From the NCBI GenBank assembly GCA_951217055.1, contig OX578279.1, positions 39,581,610 through 39,645,609 of the forward strand: a DNA stretch of 64,000 nt. Direction: 5' to 3'. The notes below the pieces were generated by a model. That model was not told the origin of the DNA. It made no database searches and saw only the letters and a list, made by a program, of their open reading frames with translations. This document shows, in pieces, positions 49,901 through 59,923 of this stretch. This stretch comes from Gerris lacustris. Taxonomy: Eukaryota; Arthropoda; Insecta; Hemiptera; Gerridae. Every line of letters starts with the position of its first letter. Position 1 is the first letter of the stretch. The position numbers and the translations under genes are program-made.

Positions 49901-52900
49901 TTTCATCCAGAACACGTCTCTGCCACATTTCAGTGGGATGTCTGATAACAAGATTTGTCCTCGACACACAACTAACAAACAAGTGGTTAGCTTAATAAAA
50001 CTATGTAAAAATAACATATCTATTATTTCCTAAAATTTAACATTCCGTTCCTTATTTACAATGTGCCAAGATGAAATTAAATTACAATTATTAAGAAATA
50101 TTGGACAATTTCATGAATATAATAATTCTAATTTAAGTTTTACGTACGAACTTGATTTGGGATTAAACACTGGTAATCTTTTTCACTTTGTAATTTACGT
50201 AGTATGTATGTATAATTATTGATTCAAATGTTTTTAGGTCCAATTAGTCCAAAAAAAAAATTGGTGTAAAAAAAATCATACATCGGGGTGAAATTGAATT
50301 TTACGAATTTCACATCTAAATTAGACAAAAATCTCATAATTCGATGATTTAATTCACTATCCCAGGAAAAATCATATTGAAAAAATCCATATACAATACA
50401 GCTTTGCCAATACCCAGCGCAGGGCTTAATATTTGCAATAGACAATTTTAAATAATGTAATTATTAAATAAGACATTTTAGAATTTAAATTTAGTACCTA
50501 AATTTATGTGAGAAATCGTTGTCTATTTTTTTATTATCAATTCAAGGAATGATTTTTGTGGCAGATTTTTTTCCGTCAAACAGAAACACTTTTGCTAAAT
50601 CTATTAAGTGCTAGGTTATCTTGTGAATTTAAAAAATTAGTTATGTAGAATTGATTTATGGTTTGATTGCACTAATGTTTGGGGTTTATTTGGGCCTACT
50701 GTATAAAATTGAATACAATTACATAAGGAAAAATAATCTTGAAGTTGAAAATACTACATTAATTGAACTATACTTTTACAAAAAGCTTATTGTGAACTCA
50801 TAAAATGATCGAAAGAACCCTATTTTTATTTTAGTATTTGTACTTCTACTTCACCCTTAATTAGAATGGCCTTTTTAAATATTATTACCATTTTATAACA
50901 CTTTTAGACAGATCTATATCCCGCTATTGTGGGTGATAAATTTCTGTCTGAGTTATAAAATATGTATTTATTTTTCTCTTGATGTAATGAATAGGGAAGG
51001 ATGTTTTTTATTATCCTTATTTACTGGATCTTAGTTTTATTCAGTGCCGTGTTGTCTTGTGCGCTGTCGAGCTCCAATGGTCTCTGGATCCCTTGGGCAA
51101 GGCAGAAATGAATTTCATGCATAATGGAAAACTTACTACTGTGTAAAGAATGAAATAAAAACCTAGTCCAACTCTAAGAGATAGGAGGATCAAGAATGAA
51201 TGATGTTTTCTGAGAATGAATTATGGACATCTCATAATGTGTTAATCGAATAATGTGTTAGAGTTATGAATTTATTAATCTTTAAACATAGCATGAAAAT
51301 TACTTTTGGTCTATAACTATAATATTTAGTCATTACTTCTTCATTTTTGGCAATACGATTATGTCTCGTATTTATTAGTGTATCTTTTTTTATTGCCTGT
51401 CTTTAATGCTAGAATATTTCGCTCTGCTAGTGAACCCCCGGAAAGTGGCCGCTATACCTAGCTGCTACACTGATCAATGTTGGGGTGCTACGTGCCCTCC
51501 CTATCGTCTTGGGGCCGTCTTATGTGGAGATTGGGGCAATTTTACGATGAACTTATGAATTAAAGACAATATAAATTAACTATGGAATGAACACATTTTC
51601 TTTATTTTGATAGATAAGTAAATACGACAACCCTACACTTACGCTCAAAAACAATATTTGGTAGAAAAACATTTAGTCTCATCTTTTAGGTTAAATCTTC
51701 CTATTTTAAAAATATAAGATATGTGGGCTGGAAGTAATCGAGAATTTAAAAAAAAAAATCGGTCCAGGACAACTCAGACAGACTTGCTCATACATAACTT
51801 GTCCCAGATCCCAGAAAACTTGAGTATATTTATCTACACAGACAGATACGCGTGTGGATGTGACTGTGAACCCACCTTTAAGAACCGTCCTATAGAACCA
51901 ATTAAAGTGAGAGTCCCACCCGGCACTACCGTCTACTCCAATCATTCTTTTAAACTATAAACTCATCATGATTAACTATTAATTTGCTTATTATTAAATA
52001 TTATTGCATTAAGCTCGCTTCAATGATAAAACCACGTGATGCCTAGTTAATATAATTATTTAAAACGTGTTCAATAGGTGGTAGCTTTCGATTTTCAACA
52101 ATACTCAGAATACTTCCTTTTTATATGAGAAAGTAAATCCACCCAGCCCTAGAGGGAGAGAGGGTGTAGTGTGAAGCATCACCTTCCTTTTCCAACGCAC
52201 GCTATAATCGCTCTCTCTGTAAAAAGTAGGAGTTATCTATAACTTTTACAACTGCTCTAGTTTGTTACCTCTAGCATATCCTCCTTACTACTCACTAGAC
52301 TCGTTTGTTTACAAAAATTTTAATAATATAGAAAGATAATTTGAATAACGTAATAATAATATTAATGGAATTAACTGAACGACTCGCTTGCTTGTCATGT
52401 TATGCACGGTTTCTTTCAAGAGGATAGTCCCTTGGCACTCCTCATATTGTATACCACCCACCTGCCCTTCCTCGCAAGAAAATAATGTAATTAAAAACGC
52501 TAAAAATAATTAATTCGTTTTTTTTTGCGAGAGGTCTAACTTAAAATATAACCTTTCGGAGCTTCTTATAAAATTTATCCACATTCTGTTAAATGTATTA
52601 CGTATATTTTTTATACAATAAAAATATATTTATATTTTTTTAATTAACTTTTAACTCATTTCTCTTATAGCATACGAATTACTTAAATTGTGTTTACTTA
52701 AAACTTTTAAAACTAATCTGCCAATTATTGTGGCACATAGCTTCCTCGCGTCCTATCGCATACTTTAATGATGTTATGCTCTTACAATCCATTATTGTCT
52801 AATTAATTTCCCTTATTTTGCTTCCGAGCTTATGACTGACTAATTGCGCTTTTTCTCTGGATGTGAGCATTAAAACAACTCCAAAACAATAATGTGATCC

Positions 52901-55900
52901 CGCTGGGATTTAAAAGGTAGTTGTTCGGACCCACATAGTATTTCGATTTTTCAAAGAATGTGTGTCCAACAAATAAACATGGGACCATCTGTGGGCTATT
53001 TGTTGAGTTCCATCTAAATTTGATTAAAATCATGCAAGTAGTTTTTCAAATATGAACGTTCGCAAAAATTTTAAATCTTAAATTTAGTGGCATCTAGAAA
53101 TTCCTGCCAGTAAAATAACTTTTAATGATTCTGTATGATTGTTTATAAACTCATCAAATTAAAAAATTAAACATTCCGTAACGAGGCGACATGAGAATCC
53201 AGCAATGTTGTCATATTGACTTTAATTTTGCTTTCGAGCTTAACGAAGGTTACGGCAGCTATGTGATCGTTCCAAAGAACGAAAATTTTTTAGGTCTCCG
53301 ATTTAAAGAATTCCAAGACAAAAACCCGTTTCAGACATCAGGGAACATTTTTTGTTCCGTGTCTGTCGGCTGTCGGTCGTTCTGTCTGTCTGTGGGTCTG
53401 TCGTTTTTTTTGCGAGCCAACATATCTTAAAAACTACTCATCTGATTTTATTGAAATTAGGATGGTTGGTCCATAATTAGCGAGTTGTTGGTCCCATATA
53501 AGTTTCAACTTTCTGCGCCTATTTGTTTCTTTGCCACATGCGCACAAACATACATTTATTTACACCTATATCTTCAAAAGTACTCATCTGATTTTTATGA
53601 AATTTGAATGGCTTATGGAAAGTAGCCTGCAAATGGCTCCAGATTAATATAAACCGTCTGTGCTCCTTAAATGTATACTTTAAAATTATACTTTTATTAA
53701 TGAAAAAATAAAAACAATTTTGACAGTTTTAAAAAACGGGGAAAAATTAAATAAATTTGACAATCATAGGTTTTAATAGTATAAAAACATTTAAAGTTTA
53801 CAAAATAGAACGCGAAGAAGCCATGTGTCACACTAATTGGTGTTGTGAGTGAACTTGTTACTTTAAATATTATTATGTCAATTGTCAATATAGATTTATA
53901 AATATAGATATATTCTGATATCTCAACGAATCGTTATACATATATCATAACATGGCGCAGTAATAGGCAGTAGTAACTATGCTACCAAGCAAACAGAACC
54001 CTGGAGCAAGTTCAGATAATGACGAAAGTCAAGACGACAAAGACTCTGTTACTCAGAGAGACTTAAGGAGGATAGAAAGAGAGAGAGTGAAGGAGTTAAG
54101 CAATATAGAAGCCCGTTTTTCGGAACAAGTTGCTGAACTGAAGAAGGTAATAGTCCAATTAATCGGCACTAAGGCCATTGAGACAGATGCAGGAAAAACT
54201 GACAAACTCAAGTCAAACAATCAAAGAGAACCTTACGAGTCCATGTGCCTTCGCCTGTCTAGTGGCGTACCGACTCCCGAGAAACTACATGAGTCTGTTA
54301 ATCTCGGTCAGTTTAGGGACTGGAGACAGAAATTTGAAGGTTATCTCCAGTTACAAGGCTTGAACGTTCAAGAAGCAGGTCGGGTAACTATATTATTGAC
54401 ATCGTTTTTGGACCAATCAATGACAGACGTGGTCAGGATAGTTCTCAAGATAGAAGTATCTAAAACAACCGCCAACACATTATTGGACCGAATCGAAGAG
54501 TACCTAAAAAAGAAAGAGAATGGACGGATTCGCCGTTGTCACTTCTTAAGAAGGAAACAAGAAGAGGGTGAATCGTTTTTAAATTTTTACCGGGAAAAAG
54601 TTAAGCTTTTTAAGCTGACAGAACCGTGCGAACATTGTCATGATCGATACCTTACAGATCATCTTATTGAGTCGCTGACCCACACAAAATTAAGAAAGAA
54701 GTGTAGAATGTTGTCCGATACAGCTGAGTTCAGAGACGTGGTAAAGCTGTGTGAGATGGAAGAGGAAGCGATAAGAGAAGAGGTCCAAAGCACAAAGGAA
54801 GAAAGGGAAGTTCTTAAAGTGACTTCCAGAAGCGCAAGCAAGAAGTCATGCCTACGATGCGGCAATGGCTGGCACCAGAGCTTAAAGGAATGCCCTGCAA
54901 GGGATATTATTTGCAAAAACTGTGGTTATAAAGGACACTACTCTACACTATGTCGTACGAGGAAGGTAAATTCCCTTGAAGAGGCAGATTCAGAAGGTGA
55001 TGTCAAAATTGGATGTCTGACAGTTAGATCGGTAGAAGGAAAAAATACGTTTCAAAACTCTGGTCACATGTGGGTCAATGTAAAACTAAATAGTAGACCA
55101 CATTGCTAGGTGAATCATGAGTTCCTCGTGAGTTCCGGAGACGAGTTTTGCAGGCGAGGTGATGAAACGCTTGAGGGAATTCGGAACATAGAAAAAGTAG
55201 TTGACGATATTCTTGTCCATGAAAGTTCCTTTCAGAAGCATTACGCGAGAGTAGTGGAAGTTTTAGAACGGTGTCGATTAAAAAAGATTACACTAAACCC
55301 AGAAAAATTTGTATTTGCAGAGAAAGAAGTTCAGTACGTTGGGTACATTGTCGGAAGAGAAGGAATTAAAGCAGACCCAAAGAAGATTGACGCAATATTA
55401 AAATTTCCAACACCTAATTGCCTGACGGAGCTAAGATCATTCATGGGAATGGTTAATCAACTTGGTAGCTTCTCTCACGAAATAAGTGGAGCAGCTGGTC
55501 CATTGAGATTGTTATTAAAAACAAAGAACGCGTTTATATTGGACATAGCTCATACCCAAGCATTTCAACGGGTAAAAAACTTACTCACTGAACCACCCGT
55601 ACTAGCTCACTTCATCCCGGGAAAGCCTGCACAGATCTTTACAGACGCGTCGCGCTTGAATGGACTCGGTTACGTTTTACTACGGAAGCACGAAGACAGT
55701 TGGAAGCTGATACAATGTGGTTCACGGTTCCTAACAGAGGCCGAAACAAGATACGCCATGGTCGAACTAGAGTTGTTAGGCGTTAGTTGGGCAGTGAATA
55801 AGCCGGCTAACCGAATAAGTCGGCTATACCTAATGGGGCAGGAATCTTTCACCGTCATCACGGACCATAAACCGTTAGTACCAATCCTCAATGATAAAAC

Positions 55901-58900
55901 CTTGGACGTAATTGAAAATCCCAGAATTCTGAGGTTAAAGGAAAAATTAATGAGTTATTGCTTCACTACGGTCTGGAAGAAAGGCAAAGATAACCTGATC
56001 TCTGATGCACTGTCTCGAGCTCTATTAGACAAACCAACAACGGAAGATGATTCTCTAGGCGAGGAGATAAATTCAAGTGTGAATGATTACATCGCATACA
56101 AGGTCGCAGAAGTTGGCAACGGAGATGATACCAGTAAAGAATACCACTTACAAGATCCCCTGTTAAACAATCTAACACAAGCAGCTAAGCTAGATGAAGA
56201 ATACCTGTCACTTGCAAACCAAGTGCAGGAAGGGTTTCCAAAAAGTAGGAACAAAGTCAAGCATGAACCGCTGCCTTTCTGGAGTGTACGCGACAACTTA
56301 AGTTTTGAAAATGGGATTGTGTTAAAAGGAAATCAAATAGTAGTTCCAAAATCAGCCAGAAAATGGGTACTCAATAAGTTACATTCGGCGCACCTAGGAA
56401 TTGAAGGGACGAAAAGACGAGCTAGACAAACAGTCTACTGGCCAGGCATAAATAATGACATAAAAAAACACAGTAGATGCCTGTGAACTTGTCAACGATC
56501 TAGACCTTCACTATCAAGAGAGCCCATGATGTCCGACCCGCCTCCAAAGAGACCATTTCAAGACGTCTCAGCTGATCTGTTTTCCTGTGGCGGTCTAAAA
56601 TGTATGGTTTACTTTGATCGTTTGTCAGGATGGCTCATAGTTTGCCAATTTGGAAAGAAGGACCCAGGTGCAGCAAAAGTGATCGAATGTTTGAGAAAAA
56701 TATTTGCTGATACAGGCGTTCCTGTCAGAATTCGGACAGATAACGGGCCACAATTCAAGGCTGTAGAATTTAAAAACTTCCTCAAAACATGGAGCGTTTC
56801 AGGCACTACATCGACACCATACTATGCTCAAAGCAACGGACATGCTGAAGCAGCCGTCAAAGCCATGAAAGGACTAATCTTAAAATGCATGGAGAACGGA
56901 CGATTAAATGATGGGCAATATTGTGCTGGACTATTAGAATGGCGCAACTGTCCCAAAGCAGATGGGATGTCACCTGCAGAGGTACTGTTTGGGCATCCAT
57001 TACGATCACTGGTACCAGCACATGAACGAGCTTTTAAGAGGCGCTGGAAAGAATATGCGGAGGTCTGCGACAGAAAGAGAAGAAGTAAAGACAAAGTCAA
57101 GTTAAATTATGACAAGAGGGCCAGAGACCTGGAACCAATTCCTATTGGCAGCAAAGTATGGATCCAGAACCCAGCCACCAAACGATGGGATAAATCAGGT
57201 GTAGTAGTGGAGATAGGAGAGAAAAGGAACTACACCATAAAACTACTACCGAGTGGCCGCATATATTTTAGGAATCGAAGATTCATTAGAAAGGCAGAAT
57301 AAAAATAATTTAAAAAAAAAAATCGTAAGAAGGAGATGTTGTGAGTTAACTTGTAACTTTAAATATTATTATGTCAATTGTCAATATAGATTTATAAATA
57401 TAGATATATTCTGATATCTCAACGAATCGTTATACATAATATATCATAACAATTGGCAGAGTATTTTTTTTTATATCATTGTATTTAATTATGTACAATG
57501 TGTAAAAATAATATTAATCGTAGGCATGAAGTACAACCTGACAAGCCTGCGCAGTCACCATTTCCTTTAAAAATTACCTGCTCCAATAAAAGTGCCAGGT
57601 TCCCCTAGGCGCAAAGTACCTGCCGGCTAATATATAGTTAAAATAATACTTAAAAGATCCAATAGTTTACGATCACATAGCTCTTTTTCTAAATAAAGAA
57701 ATCATAAAAGTTCTAAGTGAGGTATCGAGATAGTAATGAAGTTGATTGATGCCAAATAGTAAGTATAGCACCTGTACATTTTTCTGTTCAAGATAAAATA
57801 GCTTAAACTTTCCAGAATATTAAGAATGTTAATAAAATGGAACTTTATATGGTACTATCCTGAATATTCAACATCTTACAACCTTTTACAAATTACTATT
57901 GAAGGTTAAAGGTTAAAATGGGGTCGTAAAACATTCTGAAGGTGCTACGAGATAGTAGAGTTAGTAGAGACATTGCGTAAGGAGTAAGAAGAACAAAACA
58001 ACTGGGCATTAAATCATTTCAGTGGTTAGTACGGCAGAGTGAGAAAGAGAAAAGCTACGGCTGACATTGTGTCAAGGAGCCTATTCTAATATCTGTGAAA
58101 AAGATTAATAATAACCTCGTGAACACGATCAAATAAATATCCATTGAAAAGACACACTATTAATGAATAACATTAAACAAAAATAGAAATAATAATTCAA
58201 CAGATGTAATAAAAAGAGAAGAAATAATAACAACAAAGGTAGAACAATGCAAATTTAAAGGTGAAAATAAATGTATGAAATTAAAGAAATGATTATGAGA
58301 TTAAAGAAGAGATAATGGTTTTAATTCTGCTGAGAAAAAGTTGTTAAAGACCAACAGATTTTAAAGACAAAGAACGTGAAGATAAAACATACTATGTAAA
58401 TGGGAAATCCGAACAATAAAGATTTTAATGGAAGAATATAAAGAAAGATTTTTATTGCAAGATGGTCTACTTAATGAAGTTTAACTTTAACGAATTTTAA
58501 AGTTTTACATTAAGTGGACAAAAATTAAGGCATTGAAATTGATGTCCCGGTGAAAATATTTAATTTCATTTGCAACCAGTACACCAATATAAATTATGGA
58601 AATTTTTGCGTGTTATTAAACAGTGCTTTATTCTTCTTTCTGTGTGGTTGTTTAAATGTCACTTAAATAACTACATGTTTAGATTTATGTAATGTCCATT
58701 TAAAATAACTATACAATTCTTAAGCCATCAGTATGTCAAGTTATACTCAGGCCAATATTTACCACGTGTCTGCACAGACGACTGTCTGACATGTTTTAAA
58801 AAAACATTTTTGGACTCAGGGGACCTCAAAACGTGTAAATCTATCATTCGCGCAATCACTATACTTTCTCTTTATATGAGAAAGTAAAAAAGACAATGAG

Positions 58901-59833
58901 GGGACCGTTCCTGCATAATGTAATTTAAAACAAATTGTATTTTGTGCTGTTCATTTTTAAATGGCATATCATTTAGTATTAAGTTCTACTTCTGATTGAA
59001 CCTTGTTTATTTACTTTTGTTTTTGTTTTTCTGGAATATTTCCGTTATTTAAATAATCTTGTGATACTTATAAAATGCCACTTTTTTTTAATAATTTGTG
59101 TATCTTTACGTCCCAATCAACTCTACATTTTTTTAAAATAATTTTTAATATTTCCTCAATTTGTTTTCTAGTTACTTCGTACGAAGTTTCTTGGTAAAAA
59201 AAAAATAAAAAAAAAAAAAATATTATTATAGTTACCATAAAAGGTCTGACTTAACCTATAGATATACTAACATTTCATGCTGACCTAAGACCTTTTTCCT
59301 GTCATCATTACTGATATATTTTAGAATTTATTTAAGAACATAAACCTTGACAATCAAAGTGTAACTAATTATTTACTGTTTTAAGCGTAACAATTATGGA
59401 TTTCTCAATCAAATTATGATTTCTTTTTAAAAATGTCCTTGGTCTTACGCTATTAAGTCACGAATAAACAAGGAAAATATTTTATTGATAAAACATTATT
59501 TGTTAAAAAAATAAAACTTAAGTTTTTAAAGTCGTAAGAGAAGTACTTAAAGAAGTTTAACGAAGCATAGGTCAAAGATCGAAGAGAATATCGTTAGATT
59601 TTGAAGAGAACTTCAGATCGGTCGTGATTTACCAATTTTGTTTTAATCTTTCCGTGTTTTATTTTAAAATGTAATAAACATCAATCGGTTTACACCACTT
59701 GAATCTTAATCAGACTGAATTATATGGACTGTAGGTGATTCATACGCATGAACTTAACTTTAATGATCAAGTGGAAAATCAAAATAAATAATTGTCAATA
59801 AATGGTTGGTTACACAAAATAAAGGAGATAGGG

Positions 59834-59923
<90 letters not shown>

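Larger units (their letters stand above)
53841..57451 (+). mobile_element. Ty3/gypsy-type LTR retrotransposon, Mag-like, internally deleted
   Basis: It is a 3.6 kb element with both LTRs, a primer-binding site, a polypurine tract and a perfect 5 bp duplication. Gag, pol and integrase all lie in one frame, interrupted by TAG at 55107-55109 and TGA at 56484-56486. Domain order (RT, RNase H, integrase) and the D-D35-E integrase place it in Ty3/gypsy. Very short LTRs and a TGGCGCAG primer site are features I associate with the Mag group. The aspartic protease and the N-terminal reverse transcriptase are missing, so it cannot copy itself. It lies antisense to the protease gene in its 14 kb intron. 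Confidence 0.92.

Noticed and set aside
57593..57641. Possible 49 nt minus-strand exon ending at GGAGCAG|GTAATT
   Set aside because: Good splice-like signals, but neither frame joins in phase to the protease exons or to 47330-47396, and no family is recognised.
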